A stretch of 64,000 nt of DNA from Pisolithus tinctorius (lineage: Eukaryota > Basidiomycota > Agaricomycetes > Boletales > Pisolithaceae): positions 1 through 64,000 of the forward strand of contig JANFAH010000123.1 in NCBI GenBank assembly GCA_024663395.1. The letters are read 5' to 3'. Under the pieces are notes generated by a model that was given only the letters and a program-made list of their open reading frames with translations, was not told where the DNA came from and ran no database searches. Numbering within the stretch: position 1 is the stretch's first letter; each line of letters begins with the position of its first letter. Of the stretch, positions 12,206-22,801 are shown one piece after another. Both the position numbers and the translations under genes were made by a program.

Positions 12206-14017
12206 GTCAAAGTGTGGAAAGGCAGTATAAACCAACCAAACCAACACCAAAGACAAATGTGAGCAAGTGGTGGTTTACCTCTGCAGAACCTGGAGGGCAG
12301 AGAAACCTAAAGTGGGGGGAGTTTCAATGGCAGGTGCTCCTAGTGCAAGTTGTCAATGAGTTACACAGGAGTAGATGAATGGATGATGACTGAGGAGGGG
12401 ATGCTGAACAGAGTGAAGGTGTTCAGCCAAAAGTACTTGGGGTAATGGACTTTGATAGAATATGCTCCTTGCACAAGTCAATGATAAGTTATGCAGGAGT
12501 GGGGGGGATGACTAAGACTGCTGACTAAGAGGAAGCTTCAGATGATGAAGGATGGCAGATAGACTCTTCCGAACGAGCCTCAACTACCAAGTATACAAAT
12601 GATGACAGATAGACCCCTTTGCGCAGCCTCAACTGTCGACAATGAGATATGCTGAGCTGAGCTGAACTGACTGCTGGACTGCTTCTGATTGCTTCCTGGT
12701 AGCTAAGTACATGGGGGTTTATACACTGTGGGGGGAGCATAGCTTGTGACAAACAAGGCACAAACACTTGGTAAGTAATGAGTAAGGACTGAGTAATCGT
12801 GATGAGTAAGTGAGAAATGAAAAGTAAGCAAGCAAAGAAGATTGGTAAGTATTGGCAATGAACAAGTCAAGGATAGTCAAAATATCACAAAATGAGTCAA
12901 ATAGAATCAGAAACTGAGTAAGCGCACTGATATCACATTAGGGGGTGGCGATGCAAGTTAGATCTCAGTGGAGACATCTCTAGATCCAAAGACAGCATGA
13001 CAGATGGACAGTGTTTCCAGATAGGGAAGTATTAATTCCAGAATTGAAGGGCATGAGTCAGGTGTCAAAGGGGGCTAGGGTGTTGGGGGTCTGTGGGGCA
13101 ATGAGAGCATATGCGATTGCGTCTCCCACCCTTTCATCCTCTCAGTGAAGTTAACAAAAACTTCATGAATGGGGCTCTGATGGAGGAGGAGGAGAAGGGG
13201 GGATGTCTTCTGCTGGATCCTGCAGTAAGAAGGCAAGATGCATGTCATACTCATCATGAATGTGATCAGGGAGGCTGGAGAACAGTAGACCATACTGCAG
13301 CTGTCGCAATGCAGGAAGAATGATGGACAAGACAGGAATAAAGACAGTGCAGGGAGCAGGGAGGAATGATCCATATGCTTCATCAACTGGGGAGACTGAA
13401 ACGACCACATAAGACCTTTCTAACCAAGTGACAGACCTGAGGTGACCAAAGAACGTCCTTCTGGAAGTCATACTGACAAGGAGAACATGCTGACCAAGCT
13501 GCATGGGATGAGATGGGGCTGACAATGATGGGATGAACCAGGGGGCTTCAGGACGGAAGCTGGTGGGAATGCCTGGCAGATATATGTAACCACTGTCTCT
13601 GGCAAATGAGACAAGTGAGATGACCAATAAAGAGGTGGCCATGATTGATGGACTTAGCGAAATGAGCATCTGATGGATGGAGTGCTGTAGAAACACGCAG
13701 GGTGTGAGGATCCTCTCCAAATTTGGAAGGAAGAATTGTGGGGCCGAGCACTTTAAGCGAGTGTGGGAACGGAGTCGATATCTTTGGAAATGGTGGAGAT
13801 ACGATGAAAACTGGAATGCCGTACATGGGTGCTAAAAACCTTTAACGTGTGCTTAACTTGCTTCCTCTTTTCTCTTTAGCACTGACAACTTGTTCTTGTG
13901 CGAAGGATGACTGTTAACGTCCAACAGTCTTTCTATGCATGAGGCCTTTAGTCTTCATCTGCATGCTTGGGCATTGTGCGCAACTCGTCAACAAGTTAGG
14001 CAGAGTCAGCTGTAACC
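12206..14017. other. Non-pol insert between gag and protease of element B
   Basis: This 1.8 kb stretch has no plus-strand coding frame. Its first kilobase is rich in simple GAGTAAG-like words. The right half (13,163-13,826) carries an open region on the minus strand, described separately. Other gypsy elements have gag and protease close together, so this is extra sequence, either captured or a nested insertion without clear ends. Confidence 0.45.
13163..13826 (-). pseudogene. Minus-strand ORF inside element B, unrecognised
   Basis: Two overlapping minus-strand frames (start near 13,826, then a longer frame to 13,163) look like one protein with a frameshift near 13,600-13,650. Visible features are a hydrophobic N-terminal part, a middle segment (FGHLRSVTWLERSYVVVSVS) and a C-terminal Pro-rich end. 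No known domain was recognised. The length of the open frame (185 codons) and the shared direction of both pieces suggest former coding, but chance is possible. Confidence 0.3.
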
Positions 14018-14551
14018 ATGTCCACAACACCTTTGGTGTGTGACAGCGTCACCACAAACAAGATTGAGGTAGTTCATAGCGATGATGAGGAAGGAGTACA
14101 AGTGAATGAGCTGATCAGCCATGATCCTCAAAGAACTGCATGCAAATACAGAGACTGCGTTATCCACAGTGACAATGGCTCCATCGTAGCTCACCACACT
14201 CTGCCGCTCCACTGCATCAAAGCCAAGGTCCCTGGGACCAATGTCACCATCAATTGCATACTAGATTCCAGTTTGGAAATTGTCACCATGCCCAGGCACA
14301 TTTGGGAAAAGATTGGGCTTCCATTGCACTGCAATCATCTCATGACCATGACATCTGCTAACATGTCTAAAGACACTACCATAGGCATACTAGAGAACCT
14401 GAAACTCGACTTCAGCACCAGACCAGTCATGCTCCAGGTTCAAGTAATTGAACATGCCAACTTTGACATGTTCCTCGGACATCTGTTCATCTGCCTTATG
14501 AGTGTGGTAACAAACAATTATCCTGATGGCAGACAGTGGATCACCCTCTGA
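14018..14551 (+). pseudogene. Aspartic protease region of element B
   Basis: The fold is visible: a first strand pair, the active-site segment CILDSSLEIVTMPRHIWEKI and the later ...FDMFLGHLFICLM, where the family usually has a D-hxLGxxF motif. The active site reads DSS where DSG is expected, so the conserved Gly is lost. The ORF ends at a TGA (14,549-14,551) that sits where an Arg codon is expected. It lies in a different frame from the RT that follows. Confidence 0.7.
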
Positions 14552-14657
14552 GACCCAAATGATGACCATGAGTACACTCTGCCCATGCGCTGTGGTGCGA
14601 GGGCTGTCTGCACTGCAAGTGTGGCAAGCACTGCCATAGTCACCAGAGTATAGTTGA

Positions 14658-16835
14658 ATGGGGTTTTTGAATATCAATGATCCACCAAATGGTTGGGGGG
14701 AGCCTACTAAGATGTCCTGTTTCCTATTTAGCCACTGTTATCCATTCCTCAGTCCCACAGTCTCATCACTAGCCTTCACTTCAACGAACTTCCCTTTGCC
14801 TGTGGCACATGTACCACAGAACATACCTACCAGAATACCCTTGCCTGCCTTTGCTTTCCTCTCTTCCACTCAGACAATACTAAACCCCTCTGCTATAGCT
14901 GCACTCGGCAGCATTTATCAACTAGATCCTGCGGTTCGCACTCTCATTTACAAACCAGTTGCCAAGAAGGTTCAGATGGTACCTGCCCCGATGGCAGAAG
15001 AATACTGCATTGTGTGCAGCCTGCCTGATGATCTGCTTGCTGGTCTCCAACCACTTCCAACCCATCCACCAGACTTCACTCCAGGCATCCACTTCACTGC
15101 CAAATGGGCTGTGGAACTTGACCTCAATCCTACAGATTGGCTTTGGCCAGAAGAACTTAAGCTCATGACTTGGCTTGTCTTGGTCCACAAGCCCGCATTC
15201 ACATGGGACATTACAGAGTGCAGACACCTAGACAAATGCTATTTTCTGCCAGTAAAGATTCCTACGATTCTGCACATGCCTTGGGTCCAATGCAATATCC
15301 CTATCCTGAATGTGATACATGCCCAAGTCATAGACATGATTAAAGATCGCATCAAGTCTGGCATGTATGAACCTTCTACAGCAGCTTACTGCTCCCACTG
15401 GTTCTGTGTAGTAAAGAAAGATGGTGTAGGAAAAGTCCAAGTAGCTGTATAATATGAGCTAGATGGCTTAGATAACAACAATAAAAAATGAAGGGAACAA
15501 ATTGTTCGTCCCAAGGGAATCTGGACTGTCAGGACTAGAAGGTGAGACCCAGCGCTTTGTAGTGGTAGTGATTTGTGACATGTGTGGCATGGTCCGCAGA
15601 GTAGTACTGGTGATGCGAGTGGTGTGAGCAGTATACATAGTTCGTGCGCAGCAGAATGCGAGATGTGTGGTGTAGACAAAGTGCAAAAGAAACTCATGGT
15701 GACCTTCCAAGTGCCAAAAGGTATCATTCTGTACCTAAGTACAGGGCTTTATAGTCCAGGAAAACCTGGAACCTAAGTAAGACAGGGTACAGTAAAGGAA
15801 AGCCACATGACAGCACATACACAGAAGACAGGCCAAAACAGAGGCCAAGGGTATACTACAAGCACTAAGGAATAGAGACTGTGATAAGAGAAAGAGTCCG
15901 AGGGAAAAAGTGACCAGAGCACAGCGGCCACAGGTATAGCACTGCGCAAGAGGGAGTGAGGGTGTGGGCAGGTAGCATGCAAACAATGGTGAAAGTGAGA
16001 GGGGAGCAGACATAACAGTAGTCACGGAACAGTTAATAATAGGGGCTCATGCATCTAGGGAATGCAGATTCCTTACAATGGAAAGTCTCTTCACCTTGTG
16101 CATGACTTACAGCCCCTGAATGCAGTGACCATCCACAATGTGTCTGTTCTGCCCTTCATAGAACATCTCACAGAATCCTTTGCTGGGTATGCGGTATATG
16201 CAATGATGGACCTCTACTCTGGGTATGATCAGCATGCACTTCATGTGGATTCCCATGACCTCACCACCTTCAGTACCCTGCTCGGACCGCATCGGCTTAC
16301 TACCCTGCCACAAGGTCATGTGAACGCAGTCCAGGTATACCAGGGAGATACTGCATTTGTTCTCCAGGATGAGATCCCACATCATACCATGCCCTTCATA
16401 GATGACATCCCTGTAAAATCCGAGACCACCCACTATCAGCACACAGACAGGTCCTATGAGACTATCCCAGAGAATCCTGGGATTTGGAAATTTATCTGGA
16501 ATCACTGTATAGTTGTTAACCATATCCTCCAGTGTTTGCAGAATGTCAAGGCCACCATCTCAGCAAAGAAGTTCATGCTAGCCACTCCATCCACTGTGAT
16601 TGTTGGCCACAAGTGTACCTTTGAAGGTCACATTTCAGAAGAGAGCAAAGTGCAGAAGATCCATGACTGGCCTGAGTGCCACAACCTGACACAGGTTCAC
16701 AGTTTCCTCAGTGTCTGTGGTGTGCTATGCATCTTCATCAGAGACTTCGCCAAGATTGCACAGCCACTGGTTGCACTCATGCAGAAAGACATACCATTCA
16801 CATGGGATGAACTGCAACGTGCTGCCATGCAATGA
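14658..16835 (+). pseudogene. Reverse transcriptase of element B, split by a solo LTR
   Basis: The first part (to 15,420) contains the N-terminal RT region ending in FCVVKKDG. The second part resumes at 16,078 with the conserved LVHDLQPLNAVTI motif, then MMDLYSGYDQ (first catalytic Asp), LPQG and the FIDDIP active site that replaces YxDD in this basidiomycete lineage. The intervening solo LTR plus one duplication is 657 bp, a multiple of three, so both parts share a frame. A TGA at 16,833 stands for a probable CGA. RT copies the element RNA into DNA. Confidence 0.9.
15425..16077 (-). repeat. Solo LTR of the element B family, inverted, inside the RT gene
   Basis: It is a reverse-oriented copy of the 650 bp LTR. 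It begins TGTAGGAAAAGTCC and ends GATTCCTTACA on the plus strand. ATGG lies on both sides (15,421-15,424 and 16,078-16,081), a 4 bp target duplication like that of the whole element. A second element of the same family therefore inserted here and later lost its body by LTR-LTR recombination. Confidence 0.9.
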
Positions 16836-17594
16836 CTCAAGGATGAAATTGTAAAGTCCCCCACACTCCAAAGAATTGACTACACGTGCAGTTGCGAAGT
16901 AATTCTAGCAGTCAACACCTCGGTCATCACAGTTGGCTATATCCTCTACCAGCTCAGCGAAGATGGCAGACAGTATCCTAGTCACTTCAGATCCATTACC
17001 CTCAATGAGGTGGAAAGCCGCTACTCCCAGGCTAAGCTTGAGTTGTATGGCCTCTTCCACACATTGTGCATGGTACACGTATACATCTTCAGTCTCGCTA
17101 ACTTCGCTGTGGAGGTAGATGCAAAGTATATTGAGGGCATGATAAATAACCCAGATCTGCAGCCTAACACGATGATCAATCGGTGGATCACTGGCATCCT
17201 CCTCTTCTCATTCAAACTCATGCATGTCCCTGCAGACAGGCATGCTGGCCCTGACAGCTTGTCATGCTGGCCATGGTCAGGGCTTGACCTGCCCAAGGAT
17301 GACAACCATGAGGATTGGCTGGACCATTTTTACTCTTTCTCTACACAGGTTGTCAATGACCGCCCGCTTCCTATGTCACTTTCCAGTCAAGATCACCATT
17401 CCCTACTGCCACCCACTTACCATTGGGCAAACCTCCCACTGCCTGCATCCTTCTATCTCGCATTCTCTGCAACTGCTGATGCTTATAGCCCTTCCAATAC
17501 CCCTGATGAGCCTGCCATTCCATGGTCTGCGAAAGCTTGGGCATGCAAAGCGAAGATAGAAATGATCTGCACATTCCTCACGACCCACGAGTGA
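16836..17594 (+). pseudogene. RNase H domain of element B
   Basis: The same frame as RT continues after a TGA. The typical chain follows: AVNTSVITVGYILYQL, then SHFRSITLNEVESRYSQAKL and FAVEVDAKYIEGMINNPDLQ, then HAGPDSLS near the end. RNase H removes RNA from the RNA:DNA hybrid. The frame ends at TGA 17,592, again where Arg is plausible, and integrase continues in the same frame. Confidence 0.85.
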
Positions 17595-17612
17595 CCTCCT
17601 GACCTTACTGAT

Positions 17613-18926
17613 GTGCAGTACTCATCTTTCTTCAGTTCAGCTAGCCACTTCTTCCTCCTAGATGGTAATCTATGGCATAGGGAACCGCATGGATGGCACC
17701 AGCTGGTCATTGATAAATCCAAGCAGTATCATCTCATCAAAGAAGCACATGATGACCTTGGACACAAAGGTGTCTTCATGGTCCACACATGCCTTCTCCT
17801 CCACTTTTGGTGGCCTCTGCTTGTCGAGGATGTGAAGTGGTATGTTCACACTTGTCACAAATGCCAGATCCACCAGATGCAGAAGCTTCATATCCCCCCC
17901 ACTGTACCCATGATAGGGGGCCTGTTTCATAAAGCTCACATTGACATGATGCTGATGCCCAAAGCTGGCAGCTACTGCTACATAGTACAGGCCCATTGTG
18001 CACTCACCTCATATCCCAAATGGCACATGTTGTGCATGGAAAATAGTACTGCACTTGCATCCTTCATCTTCGAGGACATTCTATGTTGCTGGGGTCCACT
18101 CACCAAGGTTGTCACTGACAATGGTCCTGCATTCGCCCAAGCCTTAGATGCCCTAGCCACACAATATCATATCCATCACATCTGTATCTCTCCTTACAAC
18201 TCTCAGGCTAATGGCATTGTAGAGCATCGCCACTATGATGTTCACAAGGCTATCATGAAGAGCTGCGAAAATGACGACTGCCACTGGCACACCATTGTGC
18301 ACTCTGTGTTCTGGGCCAAGTGGGTCACCATCTTGAAATCCATGGGTTTATCCCCTTACTTCATGGTACACAGTGTCGAACCACTGTTCCCATTTGACCT
18401 TGCTGAAGTGACCTTCCTCTTACCCCTATCCCACAATGATGCAACACTGCTGACTACCACAGACCTGATTGCTTGGCAAGTGCACCGGTTACAGAAGTGT
18501 CAGGATGACTTAGGCCAGGTCCGCAGCAATGTCCTCTACACACGCTTTCAGTCTATCCAGCAGTTCAAAACTGCCTTTCAGCATCACATCAAAGACCATA
18601 ACTTTGCTCCTGGCACCCTCGTGCTTGTTTGCAACTCCTGCATAGAGAAAGAACTGAACTGGAAGACGAAGCCACAGTACACCGGTCCCATGGTTGTCCT
18701 TCATTGGACCACTGGGGGCTCGTACCTGCTAGCTGAGTTGGATGGTGCGATCTCCAAACTCTGCTTTGCTGCATTCTGCTTACTTCCCTACCACCCACAG
18801 TCTCAAACCTGCACAACTGTGACTCGCATTACTGGGCTAGATGATGGAGAACTAGACTGCCTTCTTGAGGAAGCTGAGGATGACCCCACTGATGATGATG
18901 TCGAGGCTTTTGCTGCAGACAGCTGA
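17613..18926 (+). CDS. Integrase of element B
   Basis: This 437-codon open frame holds the complete integrase. The HHCC zinc domain is present (HDDLGHKG, then CHKCQIHQ). The catalytic DDE residues are visible in context: IDMMLMPK, VTDNGPAF and NGIVEHRHYD. A C-terminal domain follows (LNWKTKPQYTGPMVVLHWTTG), ending in an acidic tail (EEAEDDPTDDDVEAF). There is no chromodomain, unlike elements A and C. It is the only long undamaged domain of element B, though it would need upstream pol translation to be made. Confidence 0.85.
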   Translation: MQYSSFFSSASHFFLLDGNLWHREPHGWHQLVIDKSKQYHLIKEAHDDLGHKGVFMVHTCLLLHFWWPLLVEDVKWYVHTCHKCQIHQMQKLHIPPTVPMIGGLFHKAHIDMMLMPKAGSYCYIVQAHCALTSYPKWHMLCMENSTALASFIFEDILCCWGPLTKVVTDNGPAFAQALDALATQYHIHHICISPYNSQANGIVEHRHYDVHKAIMKSCENDDCHWHTIVHSVFWAKWVTILKSMGLSPYFMVHSVEPLFPFDLAEVTFLLPLSHNDATLLTTTDLIAWQVHRLQKCQDDLGQVRSNVLYTRFQSIQQFKTAFQHHIKDHNFAPGTLVLVCNSCIEKELNWKTKPQYTGPMVVLHWTTGGSYLLAELDGAISKLCFAAFCLLPYHPQSQTCTTVTRITGLDDGELDCLLEEAEDDPTDDDVEAFAADS

Positions 18927-19805
18927 CTATCCATCCTTTCCAGTATCCACAGTCTGTCCATCACACTATTCCCCCATACCCTTGTCTCCCATGATACCCA
19001 TACCTCCTTCTGCAGCTGTGCCCACCTCCCCATGGCTTCTTCTGTTACCCTCATTCCTTCTCCCATACTGACTGGGGACAGTCAGTGTTCAAAGTCCCCC
19101 ATAGGGGCGACCAGCATACCACTCACTCCACCCAATACCAGACATAGTTCATTTCCTTTTATCTGTTTTACCCCAGGTTTCATCTGGAGACCTCTATTCC
19201 ACCCCAGGTTTCGTCTGGTGATTCTAATGATAGCTAGCCCCTGCTCAAAAAACATAAACACCACTAACAAAAAGTCAAAAACCATCCAGAAACATAACAA
19301 AAACAAAGTCTCTCCTATCTCTCTTACTAGTCTCGCTGATGCCACCCTCAGCTGCTCTATACTGCAGATACTCACAACCACCCCACACATTTCTTCTTTG
19401 AATGTGCAGTCAGCATGTGCCTCTTGATTCATTTTCCTTTCAGTTTCCCTTCTGTCTCCTTTAATTAATACCAAAAGACCGTCCCAGTTACCCAATACAC
19501 CTTCCCTTCATTCTCTCTTCAAGAATCCGTCACATCCTACCATCAAGACCACACCACAAGGACTTACCACTGAGAGAGGTCAAAAGTTGCATGAAGAAGA
19601 CAAGTCAGGTGGTACCCCGCACACTCTACGATACTGCAGCCAATTTGGGGCCAGTTCCTTGCTGAGCAGACAGAAGTCTCTCGCAGTACCCCACTTTGCA
19701 ATCACACAGAATGGGCCAGAACAATGTATTTTTCCACACATAAGGTGCAGAACGATCTCAGTACAGCAAGTGATGTGGAAACAAACATACATACTGCATG
19801 ACAGC
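18927..19805. other. 3' untranslated part of element B
   Basis: No gene was seen. The sequence is C/T-rich, with repeated pieces such as ACCCCAGGTTTC twice near 19,171-19,211. The word GGGGACAGTCAG...AAGTCCCCCA near 19,074 recurs just before the 3' LTR at about 21,168-21,196, as if the LTR-proximal end has been duplicated. Confidence 0.4.
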
Positions 19806-20888
19806 CTACTTGATCCCATGCTCTGCCAGCACCTCTGCAAGCTGCTCGATGCACACCTGCAACCGAAGGTTGGCTGCATGTGTGGCCACTGCCTCGGCCC
19901 TTACCATTGTGAGAGCCTGTGAGAGATCTGTCATGGTCTTGTTGCTCACCATGCTGTGCCTAGAGGTCTTGCCCTTTCCATGGGTTCTGCTCTTGACCAC
20001 CTCCACAATGTCATCATCATCATCGTCATGAGCCCACTTAGATGGACCAGCCTTAGGAGCCTTCAAGGATTGTGCTGCAGCAGATTAGTCTTGGTCATGT
20101 TGAAACGCACTCGTCACTTACCAATTGATGCGCCAGCCTGCACCCACTTTCCCACAGCCTTTGTTGACTTCTTGCACTCCTGCTTCATATGCATGCAACC
20201 ATCACATGTTCAACCCTCTAGACCAAAACACACCACATTCTTCACCAAGCACCTTGTGCAGAACCAACCTGGGCAGGATCATGACCCTTGGTCCTGCCCC
20301 ATCCTTGCTCTCTGCAATGGTCTGTCATGAATGCTGGAAATCCACATGGTTACCAAGACATTGTGAACCGCTTAGGCTCACTTACCTTGTGAGCCAGTTG
20401 TGGGACCTCCACATGAGACATTTTCACCCCCACACCTTCATCACCAACCTCCACCACAGTCTCCTCACCCATCTGGATGTCTTGCTCTGCCTTCATGTGT
20501 GCTTCAGCCTCCTCCATGGTCCACTGCTCATACAAATCATCAGCCTCCACCAGCATGGGAGCATCCTCTGCATCAACCCGCATGGACACCCCAAGAGCCT
20601 TCCCTCGCTTGACCAGAGGCATCAGTACTGCCTGTTGTGGGCTTGTCAGCATCATGTGGCCAGGTCTCCATATGAACCACCTACCATCTTCTCTTCCCAG
20701 CACCTCAACCACATCGTCTTCTCCTCCCACATGTCCTCCTGGTCATCAGGCACACACTTTGCCTCAGCCATAAGCCCTGCCGATGCAGCTGCAATCTGCT
20801 CTCTTAAGGAGGCCTTTTCAGCCTCTGTGGGATCCAGAGTAGGCATGCAAATGAGTTGGGAAAGATGGGGGGCATGGTTAGCAGACAT
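19806..20888 (-). pseudogene. Antisense gene of element B with two CX2CX6C motifs
   Basis: Read on the minus strand from ATG 20,888 (MSANHAPHLSQL), the product has a Glu/Lys-rich helical head. A frame break occurs near 20,680, and an acidic region follows to 20,380. A likely intron starts with GTAAGTGAG at 20,392 and ends in TTTCCAG near 20,341. The next exon carries CTRCLVKNVVC and CDGCMHMKQEC, each CX2CX6C, separated by a TGA (20,222-20,220) in place of an Arg codon. The last exon (to 19,806) has an acidic stretch and a coiled-coil-like end (MVRAEAVATHAANLRLQ). Twin Cys motifs suggest zinc binding; function is unknown. The layout matches the antisense gene of element C. Confidence 0.6.
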
Positions 20889-21198
20889 GGTGAGAGTAAG
20901 AGAGGTGATTGATGGGAGGGGGGAAGAACCAAATCGATGCGAAGGTTTGAGCTGCGCACTAACAAATATATACTTAGCAGCCATGAGGTGCTTATGTCAT
21001 CGGTCCAGACGCCTATACACAGCATTCAATGGCCTTCTCATGTTCCTCGGCTCTATGCTTCCTTTGCTTCCACACAGAATTTGCTGGTGTTCTTGAACCC
21101 TTGGCACCACACCATTGCCATCACCATGCAGCAAGCTATTTATGTCCTCCATGCCACATGGCTGACTTGGGACAGTCAGCATCTAAGTCCCCCACAGG

Positions 21199-21848
21199 TG
21201 TGAGGAATCTGCATTCCTTGGACATGTAAGCCCCTATCATTAACTGTTCTGTGACTGCTGTTACGTCTGCTCCCCTCTCATGTTCACCATTGTTCACATG
21301 CTACCTTCCCATGCCCTTGCTCCCTCTCATGCAATGTTATGCCTGCAGCTGCTGTGCTCTGGTCACTTCTTTTCCTTCAGACTCTTTCTCTTATCACGGT
21401 CTCTACTCCTTTAGTGCTTGTAGTATACCCTCAGCCTCTGTTCCAGCCCATCCTGTCTTGTGTGTATGCACTGTCACATGGTTTTCCCTTACTGTACCTT
21501 GTCTTACTTAGGTTCTGGGTTTGCCTGGACTATAAAGCCCTGTACTTAGGTACAGAATGATACCTTTTGGCACTTGGAAGGTCACCATGAGTTTCCTTTT
21601 CACTTCATCTACACCACATGCCTTGCATTCCACTGCGCATGAACTATGTATACTGCTCGCACCACCAGTAGTATTCTGCAGACCATGCCATGCACATCAT
21701 GAATCACTACCACTACAAAGTGCTGGGTCTCACCTTCTAGTCTTGACAGTCCAGAATCCCTTGGGACAAGCAATTCATTCCCTTCATTTTATTGTTGTTA
21801 TCTAAGCCATTTAGCTCGTGTTATACAGCTGCTTGGACTTTTCATACA
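21199..21848 (+). repeat. 3' LTR of element B
   Basis: Same length (650 bp) and orientation as the 5' LTR. It begins TGTGAGGAATCT and ends TTCATACA, followed by CTGC. Helitron coding sequence resumes directly after it. Confidence 0.9.
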
Positions 21849-22239
21849 CTGCACTCAGTATTGGGGAATGATATGGGGAACCTGTCTTTTTCTGGGTGGA
21901 CCTACAATATGGATGACCATCAATCCTGCAGATGTACATGATCCAATTGCTCAAGTCTTGGCTGGAGAGGCAATTGATCTTGATAAATTTGATGTTCTTG
22001 GCGGTCCTGATAGTCATCAGCATGTGATCAATATTGCTAGCAACCCATATGCAGCTGCCAAATTTTTCAATCTCTTGATTGAAAGCACATTGGAGTGTTT
22101 GCTGGGTATTAAAAGGTGGCCATCATGAATCACTAGTGAGATGGGCATTCTTGGTGAACTGTCTGGGTATTTCAGTGTGGTGGAGGCACAAGGCAGAGGT
22201 ACATTACACATGCACATGCTGCTATGGTTGGCTGGCAAC
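21849..22239 (+). pseudogene. Helitron Rep protein, HUH piece
   Basis: The Rep reading resumes after element B with PTIWMTINPADVHDPIAQVL, then DPYAAAKFF-like sequence and GILGELSGYFSVVEAQGRG. The HUH metal-binding motif follows (LHMHMLLW, His-x-His). This is the catalytic core that nicks and joins DNA. One TGA lies near 22,126 in the loop before GILGEL. The piece is cut at 22,239 by element C and continues at 29,771. Confidence 0.85.
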
Positions 22240-22763
22240 TGTCATAGTCATGCCTCGACTCTGGCCAGACTCGGCCTCGCGCTCACTCAGTTCAGCCTCG
22301 GCCTTGCTAATCCCATATCTCCAGTTGGTCTAGCGTGGTAGACACTGCTTTGCAGTGTCCGTCACTTCGGCTAGGTCCTGCCCAGTCCTGTCTCCGGTCC
22401 ACCTGTCCCGGTCTCCGCTACCTTAGTCATATGTTAGTAATCCTTGTCTTACCAATCGTCTTAGCAATCCTTGCGAGACCAGCATTACCGGTCTCCGTAC
22501 TATAGTTGTTTCTAGTATATAAACTCATAGATACTCGGCCTGTAGACCTCAGTCTGAAATCAACTAAGTTAACCCTGATAACCCCGCTTCGGCCTCGGAC
22601 TCGGACTGAGACCCACGCAAGGGAATAGCGCTGTATCCTCAGTCGCTAAGTCCAAACAGTCCAACCATCTGAACCCTCGACTTCACTCCTGATCCTGACC
22701 CCTTGGCTTCACACCCGCTTCGGTCTCCGGTCCAGCCTCAACCTGGACATCCCGTACTTGACA
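22240..22763 (+). repeat. 5' LTR of element C
   Basis: TG...CA ends; a TATA box TATATAAA at 22,516-22,523 marks a promoter. The sequence AGTCTGAAAT starts 35 bases downstream of the TATA box (22,551-22,560) and is the likely region of the RNA start. It is exactly complementary to the sequence just after the LTR. Confidence 0.95.
22516..22560 (+). promoter_or_regulatory. LTR promoter: TATA box and predicted RNA start of element C
   Basis: TATATAAA is at 22,516-22,523. Fungal TATA-driven starts usually fall some 30-60 bases downstream, and AGTCTGAAAT lies there. The 3' LTR has the same box and downstream sequence. The start site is inferred, not seen. Confidence 0.5.
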
Positions 22764-22765
22764 GT

Positions 22766-22775
22766 ATTTCAGACT
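22766..22775 (+). promoter_or_regulatory. Self-complementary primer binding site of element C
   Basis: ATTTCAGACT lies two bases after the LTR, where a primer binding site is expected. It does not start with TGG, as sites for tRNA 3' ends do. It is the exact reverse complement of AGTCTGAAAT in the LTR. This is how Tf1/sushi-type elements prime reverse transcription with their own RNA 5' end. Confidence 0.6.
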
Positions 22776-22801
22776 CTCCACTTGTGTGGGTCTAATACAT
22801 C

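Larger units (their letters stand above)
9464..21848 (+). mobile_element. 12.4 kb Ty3/gypsy retrotransposon (element B)
   Basis: It is bounded by two 650 bp LTRs in the same orientation (9,464-10,113 and 21,199-21,848), both starting TGTGAGGAATC and ending TTCATACA. CTGC precedes the left LTR and follows the right one, a 4 bp target duplication. Inside are gag, protease, RT, RNase H and integrase on the plus strand and a gene on the minus strand near the 3' end. The insertion interrupts the Helitron Rep gene. LTR differences are mostly transitions, so the element is old. The large size comes from non-pol sequence at 12.2-14.0 kb and 18.9-21.2 kb plus a nested solo LTR. Confidence 0.9.
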
